Assembly (NCBI GenBank): GCA_032622095.1
Contig: CP136061.1
Span: forward strand, 8,710,447-8,774,446
Direction: 5' to 3'
Length of the DNA: 64,000 nucleotides
Source: Siphonodentalium dalli
Taxonomy: Eukaryota > Mollusca > Scaphopoda > Gadilida > Siphonodentaliidae
The stretch's first letter is position 1. Each line of letters begins with the position of its first letter. The notes beneath the pieces were generated by a model. It saw only the letters and a list, made by a program, of their open reading frames with translations, was not told where the DNA came from and did no database searches. Below are positions 54,220 through 64,000 of this stretch, in pieces. The position numbers and the translations under genes are program-made.

Positions 54220-54560
54220 TATTATCGAAAACAAATTCAATTTCTTCCATCTAAAACATAATTACGCGCTGAACTCTGTCATTTTAAGAATATATAAGTA
54301 TTACACACATACACACCAAATTTCAGCTAAAAAAATTGAAAAATGACAGTTTTGTAGACATAAATCGATTTTAATGGGAAATCCTGTGTTATTCTACTGT
54401 TAAATTTTGTCATCGAAAAAAAATCATTTCTTCGATCTAACAAATAATTACGTGCTGTATCCTGTCATTTTAGGAATATATAAGTATCCCACTCACACAC
54501 ACCAAGTGTGAGCTAAAAATTTTGAAAAATAAGAGATTTACCGACATAAATCGATTTGTA
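54220..54560. repeat. About 185-bp tandem duplication
   Basis: TTTCTTCCATCTAAAACATAATTACGCGCTG is paired with a second copy near 54425. GTCATTTTA(A/G)GAATATATAAGTAT and GACATAAATCGATTT are also repeated. Confidence 0.75.
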
Positions 54561-54699
54561 TATGGCAGATGCCAATTGCCTTGTTAAATAAATTTTAGGG
54601 CCGTGCAAATGTTTTCTGAGCTGTTCCATATTGGGCACTAGTGTCCATATTTGACCATTATATCTGATAATTGTGCGACAGTACAGTCCTGTTACTTTA

Positions 54700-55440
54700 T
54701 ACGTCAACATTGGTCATTATCACCCGACAAATTTATTTCGGCCTATCGTATCAACCCCTATTTTCTCCCGCGTAGCCTGACTAAGTGTCAACATTGGTCT
54801 TTATCGCTCCACTAATTTGTATCGTTTCATCGGTATGAATTCCATATCCAATTATCCACATATAACCAACCCAACCTCTAATCCCGGTCCAATTTATTTA
54901 ATTTTTTCATCGCTATAGTCACGTTACTTAATATTTTATAGCGTGATACTTGTACTTATATGTCTATGGTATTACTATAGTATACCGTATACGTATATCA
55001 ATTGCTATTCCTTTCTATATAATCCTGGTGCCATCTATAGAGATAGAGATAATTTCATACCCCCCCCCCCCCCCATTTTATGTCATTGCTGCTTTAGTAC
55101 AGTCGCGATACATTACATGGCAACATCGCTCCACTAATTTATGTCAGTTCATCGGTACAAACCCCTTTTTCTCCGAGTCCATATAACGTACCAACCCAAC
55201 ATCTTATAGAAGTCCATAAATTACTATTCTGGCACTATATAGAGATGACTAATATTTTGACACCCCCTATTTTATAGCCTTGTCGCAATGTTCAGTAGAG
55301 TTGAGATGCATAATATGTCAACATTGGTCATTATCGCTCTATAAATTTATATCGGTTCAACACTTAGTTCCCTGTATCGCCCACCCCTCCCTGAATTTAT
55401 TTTTTCATTTGTATTATAGTCTCGTTACGTACACATTTTA
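54700..55440. repeat. Degenerate repeats with GTCAACATTGGTC motif
   Basis: GTCAACATTGG(T)C.TTATC.C..AATTTAT.TCGG.TC is seen near 54704, 54788, 55120 and 55317, each followed by AACCCC and CTCC-rich text. A 17-base C run is at about 55060. Confidence 0.55.
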
Positions 55441-55670
55441 TCTCTTGTAACTTTTGCTTCAATGCGTCGAGTTCCGCTGCAGAGATTACAAAACTGACAA
55501 CATTTTGAAATGTAAGCAGGCTTCAAACTCATCTTATCCAAGAAAAACTCTGTTTACATAAGAAATTTGTGTATAAGGTGTACGCGCATTTGTTGCGTTA
55601 AAAACCAAAGGTACCAAGTCAAGGTCCAAATCCCCAACACACTGTTGTGAGGTTTAACTCCATCTACATA

Positions 55671-56149
55671 CAGTAATGTCCAAAGTAATTGATCACTTAA
55701 CCACAGCAAAATTATGGGTATTTTTTCATGATTTTAAATCCTGAAAAATTACCCATAATTATGCTGTGGTTAAGTGGTCAATTACTTTGGGCATTACTGT
55801 AACCAATATAAGGATTTGAGGTTTAATGATAACTCAATCCTCATACAGTAATGTTCAAAGTAATTGACAACTTAAGCACAGCCTAATAATGGGTAATTTA
55901 TCAGGATTTTAAATGCTGAAAAAATACCCATAATTCTGCTGTGGTTAAGTGGTCAATTACTTTGGGCATTACTGTAACCAATATAAGGATTTGAGGTTTA
56001 ATGATAACTCAATCCTCATACAGTAATGTTCAAAGTAATTGACCACTTAACCAGAGCAGAATTATTTGTAATTTTTCAGGATTTTAAATCCTGAAAAATT
56101 ACCAATAAGTCTGATGTGGTTAAGTGGTCAATTACTTTGGGCATTACTG
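55671..56149. mobile_element. Three 129-bp mariner-type hairpin MITEs in tandem
   Basis: Copies at 55671-55799, 55846-55974 and 56021-56149 are each flanked by TA and start CAGTAATGT(C/T)CAAAGTAATTG. Each ends in the complementary GGGCATTACTG. Every copy folds into an almost full-length stem (CCACTTAACCACAGCA, AAATTACCCATAATT). The period is exactly 175 bp, so the 46-bp spacer (AACCAATATAAGGATTTGAG...) is duplicated too. Confidence 0.9.
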
Positions 56150-57512
56150 TAACCAATATAAGGATGTCAGGTTTAATGAGAACTCCATCCACATAACTAA
56201 TAAATATGTGTGAAAATTAAAACAAAACAAAATAAATTCCATGATGGCGTCCAATATGGACTGCCTAATTCTGCTCCAAAACATGTATATTTAATATATG
56301 GATGTTTATTGGGGGAAACCGATTATTTCAATGATATTTTCATTAACTGGGATCCAAAACCGCGCGACTGTATCTTAAGCATATGTGCATATTTAATAAG
56401 CCAACAATTGGAATCCCAACAGAGAAGATTGGCGTGGGTCTCTTGTGCGATCTGTCCATCGAAAACTAGTTAGACATCTCAAGACACGTAAGACCCAATA
56501 ACTTAATATACAGAATAGATACATCTATTGCCTGAGTGACTAATATTTATATTTGTTACAATGAGGTCAAATAGTTGCGAAGCCAGCACCACAATTCTTT
56601 CCCTCCATAGTAAGTCTTAAAACAACTTCTGAAGAATTATTAATTTACCTTATATTTGGTATGGAGAATCCTTGGTTTACTGGAGTTCAGATTTGTTAAC
56701 ATCATGTCACCAAGTTAATTACTTGCGAAGCCACAGCCATAACTATTTCCCTCCATAGTAATTCTCAAAACAACTTCTTAAGAACAATTGACTAGTTCAG
56801 TCGCACAATTATTGGAAGAGCCACGGTCAATCATTTTTTTAAAACCAAATGTTACATTTAAATTATTGCTTTATTTAACCAAAAAAAAAAATTAAATGAG
56901 AAAATTAACTTTTACTACTTGCTAAATTTTATCTTTTAATTATTTCATTTAAATTTTAGTATTTACAGTATACTAATTCCAAGTCTTTATAATCTGTTGA
57001 GTGACCCCACAGTCGTTTACTTGCTTTGTTAGTAATAATTTGAATGATTACTTGCTTAAACGCAATTGTTATCAAAATATTTTATGTATTTTTTATAGTT
57101 TCTATTTATATGTAATACTATAATCTTGGTGGCGTTACCATTTCTGACTATGGTTTTCTTGTATGAACTAGGACACATATGAATAGTAATTCCTGAAGCA
57201 GACAGCGTCATGATGTAAATGTATGCATCGCTACGAGTGTCGCGCATCCCTTATATTCGTGTCTCTCGGTGAGGATACACGTTCAAATTAAACAGCTGAG
57301 TACTTTAATTCATGGTTAGAACCACAACTCTACTCGTGGTGAAAATGTTGTATTTTCGGCTAATGTGACTCTTCTATATATTAACAATGCAACGATCCAT
57401 TACATTTGACCTGGTTTGATTTCCCTAAATATAGCATACACCGTCGCATGAGTTCTTGTGTGTTCTAAGTTCACATTACCCTTTTTGTGGGAAAATGAAT
57501 TAGAAGTTTTTG
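56150..57512. other. Noncoding, small duplication
   Basis: TTGCGAAGCCA.C.CCA.AA.T.TTTCCCTCCATAGTAA and AAAACAACTTCT.AAGAA occur twice (56572 and 56724). A poly-A/T-rich tract lies at 56820-56960. An 87-codon open frame at 56210 is unrecognised and unsupported. Confidence 0.5.
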
Positions 57513-57683
57513 GGTATATCCTTCATGTAAGAATACACGAAACCACGCACACCCTCCATTCGCCATATGTGTTAGGGTTAGGGTTAGGGTTAGGGTCGGT
57601 GTCAGGGTTAGGGCTAGGGCTAGGTTTAGGGCCAGGATTAGATTTAGAGTTAGGTTAGTGTATTTTTGCATGAAGGATATACC
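57513..57683. mobile_element. Telomere-like TTAGGG array inside 26-bp inverted repeats
   Basis: GGTATATCCTTCATGTAAGA at 57513 is mirrored by the segment ending 57683 (26-bp arms, about 23 matches). Between them lie TTAGGGTTAGGGTTAGGG (57570-57595) and degenerate units (GTCAGGG, GCTAGGG, TTTAGGG). TTAGGG is the usual animal telomere repeat. It is either an interstitial telomeric tract or a small inverted-repeat element that carries one. Confidence 0.8.
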
Positions 57684-58310
57684 AGTCATTGATACCCAGT
57701 GCATGTATATCAAATAGATAATGGACCGTTGTCTCATATTTTTTATTAGAGAATGCGTAATAAGTAATATATTGCAGTCATGAGTGTTCAATTGTATGGA
57801 GTTTATAAGAAATATTGATTTTTCCGTTAGGACATAGAACCGGGAGCGTCCAGTTGCGCAGAAAGAGACGGTTAATATTTCATCAGCCATTCGACAACAT
57901 TGATCATGTGATCTATATAATATTTTCTCATTGGCAAATCACATAAAACATTCAAGCATTAACAATCTAGGTAGTTTTGGAGATGGAACAAATTTGAATG
58001 GTGTTCTATTTGATTATGGATCGTTGTATACAATTTGTTTTTGCTCTATTCGACGCGGACCGCATCGAATGGTACCCATGATTCATTTTCGACCAAAATG
58101 GAGTTAGAACACTTAGGCACTCCTGTGACGACATGTGGAACGTAATTCCCTGTAATTAGTGTTATACTATGATTGAGTGCTTCCAAAGTCATCCACATTC
58201 CGCTGATCGTTTTAATAGCACTTGGTACTTTAATAATTTGTGTCTATTCTTCTATTTCTATTCCAGGTTAATTAGATCACACCAATAAGCCTAGGAAATT
58301 TTAACCACAG
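57684..58310. other. Noncoding spacer
   Basis: No gene recognised. A decent acceptor-like TTCTATTTCTATTCCAG ends at 58266, but the frame after it stops at once. Confidence 0.4.
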
Positions 58311-58426
58311 TTGTTGGAAATATCAGTATCAAAATCCGCCGGACCCATATCGTTGTGATTACAGCGTGTTCACGTCCGACACGTTAACCACTGGAGCTCC
58401 ACAAATTGATTGGATGTATGTTATCG
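58311..58426 (+). CDS. Candidate internal exon of an unknown gene
   Basis: TTTTAACCACAG precedes and ATCG|GTGAGTTTTG follows. One frame of the 116-bp interval is open and reads CWKYQYQNPPDPYRCDYSVF, then TSDTLTTGAPQIDWMYVIG. It is cysteine-, tyrosine- and proline-rich with a composition unlike random AT-rich translation. The entry phase is 2 and the exit phase is 1. No neighbouring exons were found. The opposite strand also has an open frame (58359-58559), so strand choice rests on the splice sites. Family unknown. Confidence 0.35.
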
Positions 58427-58756
58427 GTGAGTTTTGATGATCATTTTTAATAACAGTTTGCTCTGGTTTTAACACGTTTTGAATATACCATATAAGAGCG
58501 TCGATGCTCCCGTCACTCAAACTCGGTAGATTATACAGAGCGTTCTCATTTATGAGCATCCGTGATGGTTTTCGACGTATTATTTAAGTGGATTGTCGCC
58601 ATGTTTCATGATACGAACGATGGGGATTGCATGTGAGTTTAATAGTCTATTATCTGGTTAGCGCAATATGAATGCTTTATTTACTCAATCATGAATTAAC
58701 ATGAAATTAGAGATGAATGTGAACATATATACACCATTTACAACATAGTCATGTAG

Positions 58757-59020
58757 TCATCATCATCATCGCATCATCATCATCACCATCATCATCATTA
58801 TCATCACCAATATCATGCAATCATCATAATCGTCAACTACTCGTCATTTCATCATCGTCATTCATCACCATCGTCCTCATCCTCATCGTCACCATCAGCA
58901 TCGTCGTCATTATCAGCATCGCCTTTGTTATCATCATCACCGTCATCATCAACACCATCATCTTCGCCATCGTCATTATTATCGTAATCGTCCTCATAAT
59001 CCTCAATATCATCACCGCGG
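58757..59020. repeat. (ATC)n / (GAT)n microsatellite
   Basis: CATCATCATC runs with ACC, GTC and ATT variants over 260 bp. It touches the 3-prime end of the minus-strand LINE, where it reads (GAT)n, consistent with growth from a LINE tail. Confidence 0.95.
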
Positions 59021-59023
59021 TCG

Positions 59024-60430
59024 TTATTTGTCGATCCTTTTCAGTCCTATTTTAATTAAAATACCTAGACATTTCTGAAGTTCGGGGTTGCTGGTAGCTA
59101 ATAGTTTATAGAATTTCCATCTAGATGGTTCTTTACAATAATATCGTGGTAAATATTTCTGCCTCGCCCCATCCAATGATTTACAAATGGATACAATGTG
59201 ATATTCATCATTCGCATCGGCCTGTCTACATATAGTGCATTCATTGCTGCGTTTGCCTGCATTGCCCCATATACTAGTTTCAACACCTAGTCTGTGATTG
59301 GCAGTTCTCAATCGCATAATATTATGAGATAGATCACGAGGTAAATTAAAAAAGTAAGTCTCATAGCCAAACTTCATTTTGAAATTTCGATAAAAACGAC
59401 CCCGTGATGAGTTATCGATGTCGTGCCACCATTTCTGAATAAATTGATCTCTGAAAGTGTTCTCAATATTCTTAATGCCATGACTAGAAATGTTCTGTTC
59501 ATTCCAAATGTGATTATGTCCGGAAGAATCTATTAGTCCCTTAATGCAGGATAGCCAAGTCGTGCGTTTGTTTGTTTTACCGGAATTATCCATTTGTAGC
59601 GAAAACGTATACAATTTTTGCACGACTTTAGAGCATTTACCATCTAGAATCCGCTTCCAGTAGGATAGCATGCGTAACTTGCATTTAATGCGCAGTGGAT
59701 ATCTTCCAATTTCCCCGTAAACCATAAATGTGGGTGTACTTATTTTCCTTTTAAGAATCTGTTTATAAAACCCGAGGATTAGTTTGTCCAACTCGTATAA
59801 AATGTCCATACCCCAAATTTCACTACAATACATGACTATTGGTTCAATTGTTTTGTCGAATAAGGTGAAAATTAAATCATTAGTCAGGTTTAATTTTCCT
59901 GTTTGGCCCAGAAAACTATAGATAGCCTTCTTGCCTACAGTCACAATCTTTTTCACTGCTTGACAGAATCTTCCATTATGAAAAAACTCTACCCCAAGGT
60001 ATGTCATATTGTTCACAAACTCAATGTTTTCACCATCAAGGGTCAATTGTTCCATATAGTCATCTTTACGGTTGCAAAACACCACGGCCTTAGTTTTGTC
60101 TACATTGACAGTTAACTTCCATGCTGTTGCGTAATTGCTAAAAGCATTCAATGTACGTTGCATACTTTCGTGGTCTTCTGCGAGAATAATCGTATCATCG
60201 GCGTAAAGCACACACATAATTTTCATGTAGTGTCCAAGTTTATCAAAAAACTCGTCACTTAAAAATTTTAAGCCATCGATGGCACAATTATCGAGAAAAG
60301 TTTCTAAATAATTTAGATACATTGAGAACAAGAAAGGTGACAGGGTCGCCCTGTCTCACCCCCATATTACAACTAAAAAACTCAGATCGTAAGTTTAAGT
60401 GAGTAAGTTTTATAGTGTGTTTTCTGGTTA
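59024..60430 (-). pseudogene. Non-LTR retrotransposon RT C-terminal fragment
   Basis: The minus strand reads LNLRSEFFSCNMGVRQGD. After a frameshift near 60345 it continues LSPFLFSMYLNYLETFL and CVLYADDTIILAEDH (catalytic YADD), then WKLTVNVDKTKAVVF and MTYLGVEFF. The remaining open frame of 435 codons (59024-60331) runs through a long C-terminal region, with a CTICRQADANDEYHIVSIC zinc-knuckle-like segment near its end. It is 5-prime truncated (no endonuclease) and frameshifted, hence inactive. The long uninterrupted part suggests moderate age. Clade not assigned. Confidence 0.85.
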
Positions 60431-60999
60431 GCGGAATATTGGCTTTCTTGATTATTTGGTGTGCAAATCTGGTAGTGGATGTTTAACTAATATTCTAGAT
60501 TCAACAAAAAGGATGACTCTGTGTCTGTAGTCAGCTTGGATATAATGTAGCAGTCAGACCCCCAGAACGTAATTGTATGTTGATGGGATGTCCTTTTTGC
60601 TAAAGAACCCCAAATATACCAATCCGGGTCAGGGAAAGACGGTACTTTGTTCCTGTTAAACTATTTTTGTATATAATTTGAACATATCTCTCATATTGTG
60701 AGGGTGAACAGGACTGGTGTTGTTATAGTATTATAGCATACATTAATTGGTTATAGAGGACAATGGTTTTCCCTTCAAAATGATAGCTTGAAAAAGAGAG
60801 TTTTTGAAAATTCGCGAATGTGGCGCCTCCTTAAGCATGTCGGTAATTATAGCGAATCCGAGGGAAGCGTACTGTTCTCTCGTTCTAGCGGACCTAAACC
60901 TGGTCAGGGTATTCTGACAAAAGTCAGAACTCGGTCAGATACCAAGTTTAAGTTTTTCAGGCTGAAAAGTCTCATTCGAGCTCACTGAATAGCAGGGTT
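60431..60999. other. Noncoding spacer
   Basis: The first about 100 bases may be further LINE relic. The 66-codon open frame at 60788 is unrecognised. Confidence 0.4.
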
Positions 61000-61505
61000 C
61001 GCGCCACCACTTGCCAAATTTGCCAATGGCAAAAATAATTCACATTTGGCAAAATATATTTTCATTTGGCAAAAGTTTTGGCAAGTCACTTTTTAATTCC
61101 GCAAGAAAGTTGAACAATATTGGTCAATCAATACCATTCATTGCAGGAAACTTCTACAACATAATTATATTAGTTGCGTTTTATCTTATAGCATTAGTAC
61201 CGATGTTGGAGTGATTGCTAGTATTTAGTGTGGTGGTGGTGTTTACATTGCTAATCCTGTGCCCTTCTAATGAAGCAACCCTTCTATCATTGTATTGTTC
61301 GGTGATTGGTTCATTGGTGTATAATTAATTATTTGCGAAATAACTGCTTTTCTATCGATATCAAGTCGTTCAAACAGCGAGTGTCGAAATATAAGACTTA
61401 AAGTTGCAGAAATGATACTATCAGCGATAGCATTTGGCAAATGGTAAAATAATTTCGCAAAAAATATTTTCATTTGGCAAATTATTTGGCAAAGGTTAAT
61501 TTCGG
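61000..61505. repeat. Dispersed repeat with ATTTGGCAAAA motif, copy 2
   Basis: CAGGGTTCGCGCCACCACTTG, CACATTTGGCAAAATATATTTTC and GGCAAGTCACTTTTTAATTCC match 51690-52130. A further TTTGGCAAA cluster at 61430-61495 may be a second or inverted piece. Confidence 0.75.
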
Positions 61506-62399
61506 TCCAGTGCTGAACCTGCTGAATAAAGATGCGAATGCAAAATAACGACTCCCCATTACAACATGTGTCCAGGTATGTTGTCCGATCGGGCGAGGAC
61601 ATCATTGGCTGACCCGTGTAAACGCCTCGTGGTATCACCTGGTCATGTGCTTCTATAGCCAGAATTGATTCCTGCACTGAAATATCTACATTACAGGTGT
61701 AAACCGAGCCTTTGGCGAGGTCCAGACCTAATTTACTCGACGAGTTTTGTATATTCCGCTATAAACTGGGGACGAGTTGTAGATATAATACATTATCCAA
61801 AACCTCGACGAAAACACAGTTAAATCAACAGATGGGACGCGAAACTAACATCGGCTTCAAGGAACTATATATGCGTTGTTTGGCCGCGTAAATAAATAGT
61901 CCCAGATAAATATAGACTCTTTGGTGTATTTAATGGCGTATATTTAATGACATAACTCTTCATTAATTATAGTTTGTTGTAAAAATATTGGAAGCCATAG
62001 TATTTTGAGACGTAGCGTACGAAATATAAACAGACGACAAACCGGAAGACAGAGGTCACCTGGTACTATTTCCTGTTTTATATCACAATTTATAGAATGG
62101 GTTTATTAACTGGAATAAGGGTAGGATCATGTAATAAATCCTCTTCCTCCTCGGCTACAAACTTGCCCGATCGCCCACGGGTACATATATGACCCTCTTC
62201 GTGGTCAGACAGCAAAAAGAGGTAGGGTCGGTCCCTGTTGTGTCTTTTCGTACCTGGCGGAACCGGCCGTAAGTTTGGGATCAATAATGGCGGGTCCGGT
62301 CGAGCTACGGTTGTGGGGAATGGAACTTTGGCTTATGCAGGTATGTTCTGCACGACCATGCAAGGGCCATCTCGTTCGGAGTCCTGGGTGGTATGGTCG
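61506..62399. other. Noncoding spacer
   Basis: No gene recognised. Confidence 0.4.
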
Positions 62400-62890
62400 G
62401 GTGTGGTATGGTGCGGTCGGCTTTCAGTGGGACCCCAATAGACGCGGGAGTGGTCGGTGTGGTCTGCTACAGCCGGATACGGTCAGCTTTCCGCGGGACC
62501 CGAATAGACGAGGGAATGGTTGGTGTGGTCGGGTGCGGTCAGGTGCGGTCGGCTTTCATTGGGACCCAATAGACGGGAGTGGTCTGTGAGGTCGGCTAAA
62601 GTCGGGTGCGGTCGGCTTTCAGCGGGACCCCAGTATACGGGAATGGTCTGTGCGATCGGCTAAAGTCGGGTGTGATCGGCTTTCAGCGGGACCCCAATAG
62701 ACGTGAATGGTCTGTGCGGTCGGCTAAATTCGGGTGCGGTCGGCTTTCAGCAGGAACCTATTAGTTGCGGGAATGGTTGGTGAGGTCGGGTGCTGTCGGC
62801 TTTCAGCGAGACCTTAATAGATGCGGGAATGGTCGGTGCGGTCGGGGGGGGGTCGGGGGCATTCGGCATTCAACGGGACCCCAATAGACA
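62400..62890. repeat. 61-75-bp GC-rich tandem array, seven copies
   Basis: GTGCGGTCGGCTTTCAGCGGGACCCCAATAGACG, followed by GGGAATGGTCTGTGCGGTCGG, recurs about seven times. It is unusually GC-rich for this window and lies 320 bp upstream of the plus-strand signal-peptide exon. Confidence 0.88.
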
Positions 62891-63029
62891 CATTAATGCT
62901 GTCATGTATTTGATTTTGTACATCGGTTTATACACTGAGCCTCTCGTATATATAAAGCTATATGTCATACCGTATACATACATATATAGTATGTGATCCA
63001 GAGCATATCTAATAACATCAAACGTCGAT

Positions 63030-63211
63030 CTAAAGCTGTGGACAGGGATCGGTGACTTTCACGGTAGAGTAGATACATGACGCCCAGCAGGGGCCCTGAA
63101 CTCCGGTCCCTCGGATGAACTGTCATTTCATTAGATGTCCATATACGCTGGCGGAGGCTTGTTGGTTTCGTCGATTGGTATATTATATCACCTGTTTGTC
63201 CCACTGGAGTT
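63030..63211 (+). promoter_or_regulatory. Conserved 5-prime flank of the paralogous exon
   Basis: Contains the 39-base block (63122-63160) identical to the one upstream of 47335, with matching GGGGCCCTGAA and TATATTATATCAC words. It likely holds the promoter and 5-prime UTR. A TATATAAAGC word lies farther up, near 62949. Confidence 0.55.
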
Positions 63212-63266
63212 ATGGGTTCCTTAATATGGTGCTTTCTTCTGGCTCTTTGTTCTAATATCGATCATG
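63212..63266 (+). CDS. First exon of a paralogous secreted-protein gene
   Basis: ATG at 63212 opens MGSLIWCFLLALCSNIDH, then CATG|GTGAGT leaves phase 1. Length (55 bp), phase, signal-peptide core and NIDHG end equal those of 47281-47335. Substitutions between the copies are S2G, F13C and A14S plus silent changes. Downstream exons would lie beyond 64000; no micro-exon is seen in the remaining 730 bp. Transcription runs to the right, so the two genes are divergent. Confidence 0.6.
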
Positions 63267-63791
63267 GTGAGTTGCCGTTGTATTCATTTCATACACATAT
63301 AGAATGCACCCATAGTAGCCGAGAATACCACATTTTCACCACGAGCGGGGTAACGTTGCAAGAGCTATACTCTGACCTTCACCCCAATTGGCATTCACGT
63401 TATATTCAACTAATTGACGGATCTCTTTCGGGTGGTTTTTAAGACACCAAAGTGGGCGGAATATCTTGATATATAAGTGAAATTGCACATACGGGTGGTG
63501 GAGTCGATTTGTGAGTATAGATGCGCGCTATACGAGTATACCGTTAACTGAGGTCAAGGTCAGAGTATAGCTCTTGCGACGTCGCCCCGCTTCCCTCACG
63601 GAGAGACACAAACACGACGGTATAAGGAATGTGCGTCACGCTATTTTGCTAACTACGATGTAGTTCTACTATGGGTATAAACGTTTAACACACGAAATCA
63701 CGTTTGAAACTTTACACCCACAGAAGAAATATATTGAATATAACGTGAATGCCAATTGGGGTGAAAATACATTGATACCTTAATTGCCTAA

Positions 63792-63822
<31 letters not shown>

Positions 63823-64000
63823 ATATATTGCCTAATATAGCTATATATATATGTATATATGTATATATATACCATGTGGTTGAATTGAGTATTGTAACAA
63901 TCACTTATAATTAACAGACCTTTCAAAAGTACCGTATTAATTGTGCGAGGCATTATTCAAACATCATAGGGTAGCTTCATTGGTGATGGTGACGTGTTGC
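63267..64000 (+). other. First intron of the paralog, with AT microsatellites
   Basis: TATATATATATATGTATATATG stretches lie at about 63790-63875. GGGTATAAACGTTTAACACACG at 63676 relates to 53190-53275 in inverted orientation. No exon recognised. Confidence 0.5.

Noticed and set aside
56210-56473. 87-codon open frame as a gene
   Set aside because: No recognisable motif, splice pattern or homologous copy; kept only as a note in the spacer.
58248-58270. TTCTATTTCTATTCCAG as the acceptor of the 58.3-kb exon
   Set aside because: The reading frame after it meets TAG at once; the acceptor at 58310 keeps the frame open.
60788-60988. 66-codon open frame as a gene
   Set aside because: No motif or context; length is within chance.

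Overview
This is eukaryotic, AT-rich, very repeat-dense DNA, best explained as an animal genome and most likely a mollusc. The reasons are intron-type exons with GT-AG borders, non-LTR retrotransposon remnants, a tRNA-headed SINE whose body (a GGGCAAGTTTGTCAG-type stretch and a CCAAACCAAACC tail) looks like bivalve or gastropod SINEs, hAT, piggyBac, Harbinger and mariner-type MITEs, and a Gypsy LTR element. No bacterial operons, rRNA genes or convincing functional tRNA genes are seen. The phylum call is an inference.

Host genes are few and thinly spread. On the minus strand three exons with compatible phase-1 borders can be joined over about 40 kb: a signal-peptide exon (47281-47335), a 21-bp micro-exon (25805-25825) and a 324-bp cysteine-rich exon (7165-7488). 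The gene leaves the window to the left, or ends in an exon I could not find. A paralogous signal-peptide exon lies on the plus strand at 63212-63266, divergent from the first, and the two share a conserved upstream block. A third possible exon (plus, 58311-58426) belongs to an unknown gene.

Layout. 1-7 kb: minisatellites and TGACCT/AGGTCA-rich repeats. 7.1-8.6 kb: exon 3 and a 115-bp tandem array. 8.6-10.9 kb: MITEs. 10.9-25.6 kb: a nested composite. Its outer shell is a fold-back element with a 9-bp target duplication (MULE-like) carrying 200-bp satellite units. Inside it sits a 2.95-kb inverted-repeat element with ends CACAGTG and a 5-bp target duplication (Transib/RAG-like ends). Next to that sits a 9.6-kb Gypsy element whose two LTRs look identical. 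25.6-35.9 kb: exon 2 and remnants of a Penelope-like element, three LINEs, SINEs and a 763-bp hAT element. 36-46.4 kb: a TA-flanked fold-back element and a 4.26-kb tandem duplication dominated by a 34-bp minisatellite. 47-49 kb: exon 1 and upstream tandem repeats. 50-57 kb: Harbinger-, piggyBac- and mariner-type MITEs. 57.5 kb: telomere-like TTAGGG repeats inside a small inverted repeat. 58-60.4 kb: the candidate exon and a LINE fragment followed by a GAT-type microsatellite. 61-64 kb: repeats, then the promoter and first exon of the paralog.

The window is mainly a record of elements inserting into elements, inside the two giant introns of a small secreted-protein gene. The most notable points are the RSS-like transposon ends with an in-window empty site, the 403-bp overlap flanking the Gypsy insertion, and the micro-exon gene with its divergent paralog.
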